A DNA stretch of 64,000 bases from Apiosordaria backusii (GCA_030549205.1 JAUKTV010000002.1:1364001-1428000), one strand, 5' to 3'; shown: positions 11,593 to 22,818, numbered from the stretch's first letter. Notes: a model not told the origin generated them from the sequence alone. Numbers and translations: made by a program.

Positions 11593-12777
11593 TTAGTCCT
11601 CACTCAACCCCAGGTTCTCCAGCAGCTCCTTCTTTTCCTGCCTCCACGCCTTCCTCTCATTCATCAAGTCTTCCAGTTTTTGCCTTGCCATGTCCAGAAG
11701 TTTAGCTTTGTTAATGGAGCGCCCCTTGACGGTAATGTTCACATTCTCAGTATCCGTATCCTCGTCGTCCTCATCATAGAGCCGCAAGACAAGTTGCAGA
11801 TTCTCAAACTGCTCGTTGAGCTTGGTCCGATACTTCTTGCCGATCTGGTTGTGCCACAGCCGACGGTTGCTTTCGTATTCTTCGAGGGTCTGCGTCTGGC
11901 TCTGCGAGGCGAAAAAGTTGTTAGGGGAAGCCGCAATTACACGGCTTCCCGGTTGGAGTGGAGGTTGCTGAATGGAAGAATTGGTGTTGTCATCCATGGC
12001 CATGAGGGTAGAGGCCGAAGCAAAATAGTCATCGCCGCTCTTGTCACAGGGCGGCGGAGGGGAAGAAGCACAGGAAGAAGCGGACCATGACAAGACAGAA
12101 TGTTTCCTCCCGCCGGGGCTGGGAGTGAAAGTCGGTGAGTGGATCGGGCTGACTCCTGTCTTACTTGAACCCGGCGAGGCGTCGCTCGTCCGAATAGTGG
12201 TGTCACATGGATGCAACTGGTGCTGAAAGGAGAAGAGGCTGCGCTCGCTTATGCCGGTGACGGTGGCTGTTTCTGCGGCCCATGTGATGGGCGTGATGGG
12301 GTCGTGATGGGCAAAATAACCGTTTCCAGACGAGTTGTTTCCAACCTGTCCGAGAGTGGTGGTGGTGGTGGTGGTAGCACAAGAGGCATGATTGGTGATA
12401 CCGGGGGATTGGTACGCGGGGTGATGTATGTTGGGAGCTGCCGGTGTGGTGAATCCTCCAGGATCATCGGGCACAGGCAGATGATAGAAACCGAAAGGGA
12501 CTGGGTGCGGATGTGGGCCTGAGAAGGTGGGAATGGGTGCTGTTGGAAGACACCATCCACCACCGCCCCCGACAAATGTGGGAGAATGCAAGTTGAACTC
12601 AGGCGCTGTCTGTCAGATTTTCGTGGTCAGCAACGCTCCCCGCACTTCATTCATTGGACAGTAAGGACACCACCAAAAAGGACTCACAGTTGGGCATCCG
12701 GAGAGCCCGTGCACATCCGGCTGGGCTGGGTCAATCTCGGGATTGGTACCCCAAGCATTCAAGTTCATGGTCGTCAT
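11593..12777 (-). CDS. bHLH transcription factor (SREBP-like basic region)
   Basis: Two exons, 12688-12777 and 11593-12609, with a 78-bp intron (GTGAGT donor, TGCTGACC branch region, CTGACAG acceptor). The product is 368 residues starting MTTMNLNAWG. Residues 1-270 are low-complexity (Pro, Ser, Thr, His; one Thr run from a trinucleotide repeat). A bHLH domain spans about 278-350: a basic stretch with NRRLWHNQIGKKYRTKLNEQ, helix 1, an acidic loop (DEDDEDTDTE), then helix 2 beginning RSINKAKLLDMARQKLEDL and a short coiled coil. The Tyr in the basic region (KKYR) is a feature of SREBP-type proteins, but the transmembrane part of SREBP is absent. The expected action is DNA binding as a dimer at E-box or SRE-like sites; the target pathway is unknown. 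Confidence 0.85.
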
Positions 12778-13568
12778 TCTCCTAGTTCCTGCTCGAGATG
12801 TTCCAACGCAACGGGCGACTGCCTAGAAGCAGTGCGGGCGTAGACACAATCTCTGCTCGACGAGAACGAACAACAGCGCTTTGGGCGGTGGTTCGGCGGG
12901 AGGTGTGTTGCAGGCTGGGAAGCAGCACGCCTTATAATAATAGTAATAATAAGGGAGCGCTGTCGGCCACCTGCTGCCATGTCTCTGACAGGCACACTGC
13001 CGGCGGGCATGGGGTCACTGCGCGCGTTGCTTCTGCTGGTTCACCGGGTCCTCCATTCTGGGACAAACAGAGACTTGGGCAGCCAATCGTGGGCTCCGAA
13101 ATGTCCAGTGTTTTTCTGACAAGTCATTTTTGGGCGGTGATCCATGTTCGAGCGCCAGACATGTCTTAAAGCCCGGCATCTCGCCTGGCATTTCCAAGAA
13201 GTGTCTTTTCGTTTTTTCTTGTTGGAAAAGTTTTGTTGGTACATGGTTGGGTCCTAATACGGGTTAGGGTTTGACGCAAGGATCGGACCAGAGGCCGTCG
13301 CCGCCGATTCAGTCGAGGTCATCTCCCACTGAAAGAGGGTGCACATCACGGCAGGCGGCAGATGGGACGAGAATCCAGATGTTCACCGCCGGGGCCATCA
13401 TGCGGGGGATTGCTGGATCCGAGCCAATTGCGAGTGCATCTCGTGGAATGTATCCGTATGCATGACGAGAACGAACATCAGACCTGCACGACCTCGTTGT
13501 TGATCGCAAGTGTTCTGCGAGAAATCGCCATTTCACACTGTCCCGTGCATGCAGTCTGCCCTTAGCGC
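12778..13568. other. Promoter region of the bHLH gene and spacer
   Basis: About 790 bp with no convincing gene. A short AATAATAGTAATAATAAG tract lies near 12935. At 13259-13273 there is a GGGTTAGGGTTT tract matching 1.5-2 units of the fungal telomere repeat. Upstream of that the sequence is GC-rich and unremarkable. Confidence 0.45.
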
Positions 13569-14203
13569 ATCTTGTCACTCTGTTCGTTGCATTCGAAACG
13601 TCGTGTGGCACGAGCGTCTTTTTGCCAAGCTTCTGATCCAATTCGACACATACTCGGTCAACCACTTCAACCACCAATTCAATATACAGGCCTTTATACT
13701 GGCCTAGCAATTGAGCCTATATATACTAATAGTATATACAATACTGGGCTATCAATTGCACCTATTTTCTACTACTTTTATACCTGGTTATAATAGTGAT
13801 CAGCAATTTCGTCTTAATTGCTATTAGTAAAGAAGATGACTGTTCAACTTGGAGAGGTACGTAAAGGGCAGGCTTGGCACTAAAATCCTACTGGAAAATA
13901 GGTGCCGAAGCAGAAAAGCTATTGCAGTACTGTCGCAGCTAAAAACTACAATTTCAACGACTAACATACCATAACATAGCCAAAATAGAAGAAAATATAC
14001 CATACAATAAATATCGGTATACCAATGCAGTATATACCTTTTTTTCTTAGGCCTAAGCATATAGTAGGCGTTGATTGCCAATTAAACGTATATTCAAGCC
14101 TCTAGCTAATGCGCGCGTGTGTTCGAATTGGATCAGAAGCTTGGTAAAAAAGACGCTCGTGCCATACGACGTTTCGAATGCAACGCACAGCTGATAAGAT
14201 AAC
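13569..14203. mobile_element. Inverted-repeat (MITE-like) element with AT-rich core and RIP-type differences
   Basis: Arms at about 13569-13650 and 14118-14203 are reverse complements over roughly 75-80 bp. The core TTGCATTCGAAACGTCGT continues in both through GGCACGAGCGTCTTTTT and AAGCTTCTGATCCAATTCG. The few differences are mostly transitions (for example GTCGTG versus GTCGTA, and TGCC versus TACC), as expected from repeat-induced point mutation or deamination. The ~470-bp interior is markedly AT-rich with many TATA/TATATA steps and has no open frame of note. The layout suits a MITE or a decayed DNA transposon. A target-site duplication could not be defined because the outer arm ends fade. 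The 5S rRNA gene begins 112 bp to the right. Confidence 0.65.
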
Positions 14204-14314
14204 AAATCCCAGACACAAAACCCCAAAGAGCACGTGACACCACTGAGCACCGACTCCCTCAATACGATGTCACCAACAGACTCTTCATAGTTCCTGAATT
14301 GCCTCAGAATAATC

Positions 14315-14434
14315 ACATACGACCATATCCGGCTGAAAGCTCGGGATCCCGTCCGCTCTCCCCTAGATAAACAGCTGAGGAGCCGAACTAGTACTCAGGT
14401 GGGTGACCACTGGGGAATCCTTGGTGTTGTATGT
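14315..14434 (+). rRNA. 5S ribosomal RNA gene (dispersed, variant type)
   Basis: About 120 bp begin with the canonical fungal 5S start ACATACGACCATA and end with GTTGTATGT, which pairs with the start. Conserved internal blocks are present: CCCGTCCGCTC near position 37 and GGTGGGTGACCAC near position 85. A T-rich terminator follows (CTTCTTTTTAATTTTTTC at 14441-14458). The middle region (TAGATAAACAGCTGAGGAGCC) differs from the commonest Neurospora type, so it may be one of the minor 5S classes known in these fungi, or a diverged copy. Single dispersed 5S genes away from the rDNA array are characteristic of many sordariomycetes. Confidence 0.88.
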
Positions 14435-15021
14435 TTTGCTTCTTTTTAATTTTTTCTTTAGAGAATACATTTCTCACTTTTAGCTAAATGTTTTGCACCA
14501 CCTTGGAATTGGTGATTTGTTAGGTGTAAAGCCGGAGATGGCTGCGGTGAGGTGAGTTGTGGTTGGTTTACCCCCATAGTCAACTGGGCCGTGCAAGAGT
14601 CAGGTACGTGGAGAGTTGTTCTAGACGGGCTGTTAGATTGCATTACAATGTTTCTCGGTAACAATAGGGAGTGGTAGATGAAGTGGTGACGACACGGGAT
14701 ATGGCGGTGGGTGTTGTTTGGTCGTGAGTCAGGGGTAAGCAGGGTATCATAGCAAATGTCGAGCGTCCTGAGATAGAAAATCCACGCTTGTTATTCCCTT
14801 CCACGTGAGTTATTGTTTCATGCTTGCTTGAGTACCAGCTAAAACCCAACTCTTCTTTTTGGTGGATATGTTCTGCTCATAAGACTCAGGTACCTCTGAT
14901 GGAAGATTGTTGATATTTACGCAACTATCAGTCCTATGTACTCATCGTCCCCCAGTATTTGCACTCTGATGTCTCTAGCCCTTTCTGTCTTTGAAGACAT
15001 ACGGTAGACAAAGAAAGTACC
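14435..15021. other. Spacer between 5S rRNA and the SGNH esterase gene
   Basis: About 590 bp containing the 5S terminator tract and the 3' flank of the minus-strand esterase gene. No gene recognised. Confidence 0.4.
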
Positions 15022-15838
15022 TTACTTCCCAGCCAATGAGTCTCTAATGTAGTTGAGAAGAGGGGGTCCAATCTTGGTAGCCAGGAACCTATCCCCAGAA
15101 ATGCTAGGGTGCACACCATCGCGCAAGTCAGAAGTCTTGTAACCGGTGTTGCAGTCGGCAATGACGATGGGGCTCTCGGTGGTGTTGAGGCCGGCAGCCC
15201 AGGCAGGGATGCGGGCGTTGAGGGCCTGGATTCCGGAGTTGGAGCCAGTGCCGAGAGGGATGACGAGATCGACCTTTTATTGTGGTTAGCCTTCTTTTCT
15301 CAATAGTACGGCATACTAAACCTACAATAATCTTCGTCTTGGGGTTGGCCGCTCTCATGATCTGGACCATCTTGGTGTACGCAGCAATGATGTCGTTCGT
15401 GGTCCTCCCTCTGAACACATCGTTGGTTCCGAGCATGAATTGGACGATATCGGCCGGTGTGCTCTTGAGCCAGTTGGCGAGGTAATTGTTGGCGATGTCG
15501 ATGGCGAGCCAGCCGGAGTGACCCTCGTGGTGCTGGTCCCAGTTGGTGGTCGTAGGACGGCAGCCCTGGGGGTTGGAGTTCTGGGAGCCGACGTATTGAA
15601 CTTGGTTGGCGAAACCGGCTTCGGCGATCTGATCCCAGACAAAGGCGCGCCAACAGGCGATTTCGGTGATGGAGTCACCAAGTGGCACTTGGCTGCGGTT
15701 AGTGAAAAGACAATGAAATAGGAGTGGTAAAAGAGTTCACGTACTGATGCGAAGCTTCTGTTGGCGTTCAGCCAACTCAACCGGGGAGGCAGTAGCCAAG
15801 CCCGCGAGGGCGATCGCAAGGAGGTTGGAAAGCTGCAT
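15022..15838 (-). CDS. Secreted SGNH/GDSL hydrolase, CE3 acetylxylan-esterase type
   Basis: Three exons: 15745-15838, 15326-15687 and 15022-15273 (introns 57 and 52 bp), exactly 236 codons, 235 residues. A signal peptide is clear (MQLSNLLAIALAGLATA, with cleavage likely near residue 18). Catalytic blocks: IMPLGDSITE with Ser37, the GTNDVFRG block holding the oxyanion Asn, and the C-terminal DGVHPS block with the Asp and His. The length and the compact single domain fit carbohydrate esterase family 3, which removes acetyl groups from xylan, although generic GDSL esterases share the motifs. It would act outside the cell and complements the GH115 enzyme encoded at 49.6-52.7 kb. The second intron has a weak acceptor (TAAAAG), but the frame across it is excellent. 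Confidence 0.88.
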
Positions 15839-17869
15839 GTTGAAATTCTGGGAGTTGTTGGCCCTGTCGAGAAGATGATGGTGATGAGATTCTGGGTTGA
15901 AAAAACCTGGATATCAGCCTTCTTATCACTCTCTAAAACTCCATGTCCAGAGTCTTGCGTGGCATAATGCAACCGAACCCAGCTGTCAGTCTGCGTGGAA
16001 GGTTCTCTTGCGCAAGCCCTCATCAACCCCGGGTTTCCGCTTAAAACGGTTCATTATGGTTCTGGTTTCTGGAACCTCCCCAATAACCGGTAGTTCGTCG
16101 CGTGGTACAAATTAGTGGTGCATTCCAATCCCCCGGGCGCTACGCTATTGCCTCGGGCGCAAGCCACAGTAGCTGATCGATATACGCCTGTCATCTATCT
16201 CTCGTATGGATGAAGGGATGGTTTTATAGATCTGAGGCCCTCTGAGCAAGGACTAGAAGTGATTACAAGCGTCATGTCAAGATTGGGGCGCTTGATATCC
16301 CGCGCAACAAGAGGCTGAGAACTTTTTACACTTGGGTCAGACGCTGGCCCCTGTCCTGTTCCTGCGTTCTGATTGGGATAATGTTTGGTATACCCGGGAA
16401 GCATAGATTAGACGTGCGGAGACGGAAGGGCTTGGTCTCATTTACGGTTAATTTATCCTATGCCTCGGGTCTGAAGACGGGATATCGCACGGACTAGAGT
16501 GGGTCAGGACGATGCGGAGGGCACGGATTTCGACGTTTTTGTACTTGAAACCGGAGGAATTAAAGAGGGCATTCCCGTCTCAGAGCGGAGAGGCTGTCCG
16601 CTGTGGTTGAGGACTCCACTGGCGATATATTGACTTGTCTTCGCTTCTTGGGCTCACGGAGAATTCATCGGACATTTTCCACGTGTGATGGCCATGATGA
16701 CAGCCTCTTGTTTCTTGTATGCATGAGGCAGGAAGCATGCTGTGGACTCCGACTTACCTTCTGTTGCTTTGTAGGATTCTGCATCTGCAGCTTTGTGAGA
16801 TACCGGGTATGGGGCATAAAGATCTAACATAGGTAAGATCAGGAGCGCAACCAAGATCTGGTAACAAGACTAGTCCACAGGGCCATGGAATACGACAGTT
16901 GCAATGACATAGCTTGACAGTTACGGGGCGTAGCAGGTGGCTGTCGTAATAATTCGCGGTACTTGAAGGGGGGGGGGGCGGTTGCATCGCTAAGAGCTTC
17001 TGTGCGTCCGTTTGTGGATAGAAGAAGCCTGGAATCACACTTCCTGTCGTCCGGGACCCACAGTGATGAGCCCTTGTATGCGCCGCTGTAGGCGAGCGAA
17101 TTGGGCTAGGAACATGTGTTGATGTCGACATGGACTGAGGTACAGTTCTGCTCCGAGAAAGGCGCGGTGGAAGCGTTCGAATGGGCGCAAACTGAAACGA
17201 GTTATAGGGTTTTGAGCGAGTTAAAGGAGATAAAAGACTTCAACAATCTTCCGATTATAGATGGAAGCCCTGAAGTCTAAGTGTGTTGACGGAACAAGCA
17301 GTATACCCGGTAAGCATAGATTACATCTTGCAGATCCATGATCAGCTATCCAGCTGTTTGTCGAGCGCCGTGGCCCCCGATCTCGGCGCTCGTCATGAGA
17401 TGCTCATGTTCGCAAATGATTCCATCTCGCCGCAATACGCGTATAGCTATGCTCTCCCTCTAAGGGAGCCTAACAGACTCAGGCTGTATGTCAACCGACA
17501 ACTAGTTGCAATTCTGTAATACAAGGGCTTGCGCAGCTGGATTCTCTGCATCAGAAATCCAGTCCAGCCGGCGGCAGTTAGGCTTCTTTGTTTACTTGGC
17601 ACTGCTTTGATGAGAACCATACGATGCTGGATCTAAGTGGTTGACTCTCCTCCATGAAATAAGCTTGCTTTTTTGCGGGGTTGACATGGCCTGTGCCTGG
17701 TTTAGGTAAGCCTAAAGAAGTGTCAGAGAGACTCGGAGTCATGTCAAGTCTCAAAAGGGGTTGAGGAAGTCAAGTCCTTGAGACTCTTGGGAGATTCCAA
17801 AAAGCTCTTTAAAGTCTCCACTGAAGTCTGAAGAGATAGCCCGCAAAACTCACAAAACTGAACAAAAAA
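15839..17869. other. Two-kilobase spacer with a short dispersed repeat
   Basis: No gene recognised; only short frames of random composition. A 24-bp sequence beginning GTATACCCGGGAAGCATAG at 16388 recurs with two mismatches at 17301-17324 in the same orientation. A run of ten G occurs near 16970. The first 150 bp upstream of 15838 should contain the esterase promoter. Confidence 0.5.
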
Positions 17870-18069
17870 CCAGCATATCCTTCGGAACGCGAGTGGAATA
17901 CCACAAGACACTCAACATAATAACCCCCTCCAAAAATAACATCCCAACCATCATCAGATGGCTGGCGGGCACGGTCTAACCCTAACCCGAAGCCAGCATA
18001 CTCTTCGCACTCAAAATAACAACCCCCATTCAAAAATAACATCCCAACCACCACCAGATAGCTGGTTAG
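17870..18069 (+). repeat. Imperfect direct duplication with a telomere-like motif between the copies
   Basis: Copy 1 (about 17870-17965) and copy 2 (about 17993-18069) share CCAGCATA near their starts and a long common block, CAAAAATAACATCCCAACCA, followed by CAGAT(G/A)GCTGG. Between them lies CTAACCCTAACCC (17976-17988), two units of the telomere repeat in reverse orientation. The tRNA-Glu gene begins 10 bp beyond copy 2. Confidence 0.7.
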
Positions 18070-18078
18070 GGGGGTCTA

Positions 18079-18150
18079 CTCCGGTACGGGGAATCGAACC
18101 CCGAGCTTCGCGGTGAAAACGCGATATGTTAACCGTTACACTATACCGGA
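18079..18150 (-). tRNA. tRNA-Glu(UUC)
   Basis: Read on the minus strand from 18150. Acceptor stem TCCGGTA pairs with TACCGGA and the discriminator is G. The D arm contains TAGTGTAACGGTTAACA. The anticodon stem CGCG/CGCG flanks a TTTTCAC loop, giving anticodon TTC. The T arm is CGGGGTTCGATTCCCCG. The gene is 72 bp and has no intron. Confidence 0.95.
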
Positions 18151-18800
18151 TTACTTGTTGGAGAAAGCTGTTGGAATTTGCTCTGATGTGTCAGAGGGGC
18201 GCAGCTTGTGCTGTGTGTGTGGAGAGGGGGTTTCGGTTTGGTTGGCTGGCGTTGGGTGTTGGGGTTGGGCTGGCGCGAGTCAGGCTTCAACACCATGCAG
18301 ATGAGGATCACAAGTGACGAGTCAAAGTGGGGCTTGGCTGTGGAGGGACAAAACTCTGCGGACGGGTGGCTTGGCATGTGAAAATGGTCTGGTATCAGGG
18401 CCGCAAGAAAATTTATAGACTTCGAAGCTCAGGATCTTGATTGAAAGAGAGACTCCAAACTTTGGACGAACCGAAAACTGACCAAGAACATTTCTGACTT
18501 TACGTCATCGAAGTTAGCTCAAAAGATATGTTGGTGAATTTTGTCGCACCAAGAGATCTCAGGGGGGGCACCGGGGGTAGGTGTCGGGTTAGGGTTATCA
18601 GAGCATGGAGCACAAGGAAGACTATGTCTTTATCTTTGTCCAGCCTCCAAACTCTGGAAACTTCTTTCGTTTTACAGATTGAGCTCTAAACTAAATTGCT
18701 ACTATATTGGCCATGATTATTTTTCGTACCTTGTTCGTCGCCCACTTGTCACTGCCGGATCTCTCAAGCGGCAGCATGGTTTCTTGCGATGAACGAGCTC
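18151..18800. other. Spacer with a telomere-like tract
   Basis: About 650 bp with no convincing gene. GGGTTAGGGTTA at 18586-18597 is a second telomere-like tract on the other side of tRNA-Glu. The part nearest 18801 is probably the methyltransferase 3' untranslated region. Confidence 0.45.
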
Positions 18801-19717
18801 TTACTGATCGACTGTATCACCTCGAAGTTTTAGTCTGAAGGCCAATATGGCCGGTAGCTGGGTGAAGTTTGTGCTTGACTCTACCCTCTTGTCGTCAAAA
18901 TCATCCTGGGTGAAAGCCGGCTCTTCGATTGCATCCATGACCAGTTCTCTACCCTTCAAAAAAATCGACAACAGTTCGTGAATTGGGCGATGATAATAGA
19001 TCTGTTTGACAGGCTGGTTTGGGCAAGCAATTCCTTTCGCTGGGGCCACGTCCAGATACTCAGTGATGACTTTGGAGCGTGTCGTTACTTGTTCACCAGT
19101 CACGGGGTCGAAGGAGATGGAGATCGACCTCGCTGGGTTACAAGTGAAGAAGACTGGGTGTAGTACTGTAGCGACAAATCTGCGGGCGGTATTAGCGTGA
19201 GTACAATCAGAAAAGAATGGAATAGAGTGGTAACGTACACTCCACCTGGGTTGAGGAGATCGGGCAGGGCTGAGGCGAGAACATCTAGTCTCTCAATGTC
19301 CATGAGGGCCATGTTGATCACGATGACATCAAACAGCCTTCCGTTCCAATCGAACTCCTGAAGAGCAGCCATGTCCTCCTCGGAAGTAACATCCGTTTTA
19401 TGAAGCATGAATTTCTTGTCATCATACCCCATAGATGTGAAGTTGCTTCGAGCGATTTTGATCATTTCGCTGCTCGCATCAGTCGCTAGGACCCAACCAG
19501 CTCCTTGGTCGAGCATCCAGCGGGCGACAAGCCCATTGCCGGTCGCTAGGTCCAGACAACGCGCATCCTGATGAAGATGACCAGCTAGAAACCGCTCGAG
19601 GCAGGGAGCTTGGAGACGGTGGAAGTATTTGTTCCCTCGAGGCGTGATGGCATCATCCCAGAAGGATGCAATGCTGTCCCAGGCTCGTACTGGGTCCGAG
19701 TCTGAGGGTTCTGACAT
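18801..19717 (-). CDS. Class I SAM-dependent methyltransferase
   Basis: Two exons, 19239-19717 and 18801-19179, with a 59-bp intron (GTACGT donor, CGCAG acceptor). They total 286 codons, 285 residues from MSEPSDSD, whose context CACCATGT favours it over an upstream Met at 19783. The glycine-rich SAM-binding motif is CLDLATGNGLVARW (residues 54-67), followed by the acidic end of strand 2 (LATDASSEM, about 78-85). Motif II-like DVIVINMALMDIE and motif III-like LPDLLNPGGVFVATVLHP complete the Rossmann core. It resembles ubiquinone/menaquinone-type or small-molecule methyltransferases; the acceptor cannot be read from sequence. Its promoter faces that of the F-box gene at 20428. Confidence 0.82.
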
Positions 19718-20427
19718 GGTGCCGTGTTGAGATGTGGTTGAGGTCGGGAACCCAGTGTTGATGTAAGAAGAAAGTTTCCGCAACTACGATTCATCACCAT
19801 AGCGCGAGATAAATAGTTAGGGATGGACCAGAGGCAGTGCAAACAGACTTCAGTGAGTCACGTCGGCACGGCTCTATGCATGAGACCTGCATTCTCAAGA
19901 GCTCCGTCATTGGCTTATTCTTGCAACAGCTTTCAGCCAAGCTTCAACATTTTCGTAAGAATGGACAAACTGGATGCCAACAAGTGATCAATGAATACAT
20001 AATTCATCCGTAAACGCCCAAAAAATGTAAAAAAAAATATGAGGGCTTTGCGTCGTTGCCATCCATCTGGATTTGCCTAGCTCTCTGGCACTTTCAGTGA
20101 GGTTCGTGTCGTTCCTCAGCCGAGATAGTACCCACAACAGTCGACTTACTGTCCCGCAAGACATCCGTCGAGATAGGAGCAAATAGAAAGTGGGGCATTT
20201 GGTTGAGAAAAGGGAGTGGTTGCCCTAAGGTTGCCAGACCTGAGCTTAGATATTCAGGCCTCAGGGGTTGATTGGTTGGTTCACCCCTGCAGGGACCAAC
20301 GTGCTTTAAAAGGCCTGTCTCCCCCGCCATTGACCACTGCTTTTTCTTCCTGCTTCTCCTCTTTCTCTCGTTCTTGTTAGCTGAGTTAGTATAACAGCCA
20401 TTTCACCAAATTCCATTACCATTCATC
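19718..20427. other. Divergent promoter between the methyltransferase and F-box genes
   Basis: About 710 bp. A TTTAAAA TATA-like element near 20305 and a C/T-rich leader (about 20340-20375) precede the F-box start codon. No additional gene recognised. Confidence 0.45.
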
Positions 20428-22462
20428 ATGTTCGACCGTCTACCCGTAGAGCTCTTGGACAACATCACAAAGGGGCTACCGATTAAAGACTTAAAGTCAC
20501 TATCCCTTGCGTCCAAGCTCTTTTACGCGGTATGCGCACATAAGCTCTGGAACTCCATCTGCATCAACATACCCCGCGTCAAGGGCAAGAAGAGCCTCTT
20601 TGACATCAACCGGGTTGATCACTGCGCATCGGCTCTCCAAAGTGCCGAACCCGCTTTGCACAACGCCAGAAACTTGGTCTTTCGTCGGGATCTACGGTGG
20701 ACATCTTGGGCAATTTTGGGCTTGGTCGAACGACAGACTGAAGAACACTCTGAAGAGGCGACCGACGAGACACCTGATGTGCCGTGCTTTCACCGCCAGC
20801 CGGATCCAGAGTCAAACTCGGCTGCTAGAGATGGAAGAAACAAGTTGCCAGTTGATGACATGCACCGTCTTGCTCGCATGGCTACATCGGTCATCGAACT
20901 CATCCCCAAGGATCAACTGGATAGCTTCAGCTGGGATCTCGCCACATGCATTCCCGACAGTGTTCTGGGCGCCCTTTTTGCGAAACAACCACGTTTGACG
21001 TCTCTCCGTTTGACCACAGACGCCTCTTGTTGCACCCCAGGCGGGCAGGTCTCGATACCATTTCGCCATCTGACCCAGATCAGTTGGCGTGGACCTAGCT
21101 CTACACTGCTTGGTTCATTGCAGGAGATGCTGGAAAAGAACCGGGAGCATCTTGCCGAGCTCGAAATTGGCTTGCACAGATACATCGTCACGGTCGACGA
21201 CGCCGACAGTGACCGTGAGGATGATTGGTATGATGGCGATGGCGATCACCCACTACTTGACCGGGATAATGTGACTTTGACGCCTTTCAGTCAGGTCCTG
21301 CCAAAGGCACGACCCGTATTTCCATCTTTAACAGTCCTATCACTCAGCAATGTCTCATTGGGCGGAAAGATGCGAGAGGCTATCGATATCAGCGCTCTCA
21401 AGTCACTTACAATTCGCAACTGTCCGATGTGGGATCAGTTTCTCAAAAGGCACGCGGAGGCAGAGACTCCAGTGTGCCTCGAAACTTTGGAGATCAAGGC
21501 TGAGGACGACGATAAAGAAGACTTCGGGATCTGCCAATTTCTCGTAACATTCTGCGGATTGAAAGAGCTATTTCTTGAGTTTTCCAGACCTGTGCATTAC
21601 TCTGGGACGCTGATCGAAGATTCTGAGACCAACCCTCTATGGGATGTCATTGCCGAGAATCATTTCACCTTGAAGAAACTGGTGGTGCATCAGCGTGGGC
21701 GTGAGCCTGGGTTACAAGCTTGTCGCCTGGAAACCATGGACTACCATTTTGACGCCCAGCACTTGGAGATGCCGCAGTTGGCCAGAGACGAGTGGAAGCT
21801 TGACCCCAGTACCCATCCCATGGCAGCGCTGGAGCTTGAATGCCTTGGCATGCCTTACGATGTAACAAGGAACTTGGAATCATTGGTGAGTGATCTACCT
21901 TACCTTGCCGTACCTAGAATCTGTCAATGAACCGTATCCTCAGCTAACGCCATATCGTTGAATGCAGAGAGAAATGCTGGAACCTTGCACCTCCAAATCC
22001 ACGCTTAAACTCCTCCATCTCAGACAAACAGGATCCGACTTCAAATGCAGAGGATCACGGGCAATGACCTATCCTAGAGGGCAGTACATGTACGGATACA
22101 GCCACTGTCGTGAGCACATCTATACCGTCTTCCCTCCTCACGACTTGGAAGGCATGCTGTTGCCCGCTTTTGCCTCTTTTTTGGACTGGGCATTCGGCCC
22201 AACCGGCATCATCTCGCTAGAGGTTGTGGCATTTGGAGACTTTGCACATGGTCGGAATGGTTGGGCTCTGCACAACTTGTTCGTCTGTCGCAGCTCACTA
22301 GACAAGAAATACCGGGTCTTTGATGCTCGTGACAGGGCCAACGAACATGAATGGATCGACACGAGACACAAGTATAGGAACTTTCTGGAGTCATGTCCCG
22401 TTGCGCCCCTGGTAGACGCTTGCCAGTGGCAGGGCTACACGACAATGATATACGGGTTCTGA
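20428..22462 (+). CDS. F-box protein with leucine-rich C-terminal region
   Basis: Two exons, 20428-21885 and 21968-22462. The 82-bp intron has a GTGAGT donor and an AATGCAG acceptor. The product is 650 residues. The N-terminal F-box is clear: MFDRLPVELLDNITKGLPIK, then KDLKSLSLASKLFYAVCAHKLW (residues 1-43). The rest has irregular leucine-rich segments (for example LTSLRLTTDA, LTVLSLSNVSLG, LKSLTIRNCPMW), an acidic insert near 255-275, and a C-terminal Trp/His/Asp-rich segment. F-box proteins link Skp1 in SCF ubiquitin ligases to substrates; filamentous fungi have many lineage-specific ones of unknown target. The intron falls after GAATCATTG and the frame continues cleanly. Confidence 0.85.
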
Positions 22463-22617
22463 ATTCACTTGACTCAGGGGTCAGGGGTGTAAACAAACAC
22501 ATTGAACCTGGAACCCACTGCCTGTGGGCCCAACACACACAACACAAAGGTTGATAATAGCTTTTTGCCAGACAAATTCCAGCAATAGCCTATAGCAGGC
22601 GCCAACACCTGCTCCAG

Positions 22618-22697
22618 TCTTCCATAGTATAGTGGTCAGTATGTGAGCTTGTCACGCAACAACGCTCGAGACCCGGGTTCAATTCCCGGTGGGAGAG
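22618..22697 (+). tRNA. tRNA-Asp(GUC) with an 8-nt intron
   Basis: Acceptor stem TCTTCCA pairs with TGGGAGA, discriminator G. The D arm is TAGTATAGTGGTCAGTAT and the T arm is CCGGGTTCAATTCCCGG. The anticodon stem TGAGC/GCTCG closes only if eight bases (CGCAACAA, about 22656-22663) are removed after the TTGTCA loop portion. That makes the anticodon GTC with an unusually small intron at the standard position. Confidence 0.88.
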
Positions 22698-22818
22698 ATC
22701 AATAATCTGATTCATTTTTGTACTTTTGTCAAAATACCTAACTGCACTGGCAATCTTTCTATCTCCAAACTACGCTGTTCATAACTTCATCACATCATCA
22801 CCGCCCAATACCATCTTC

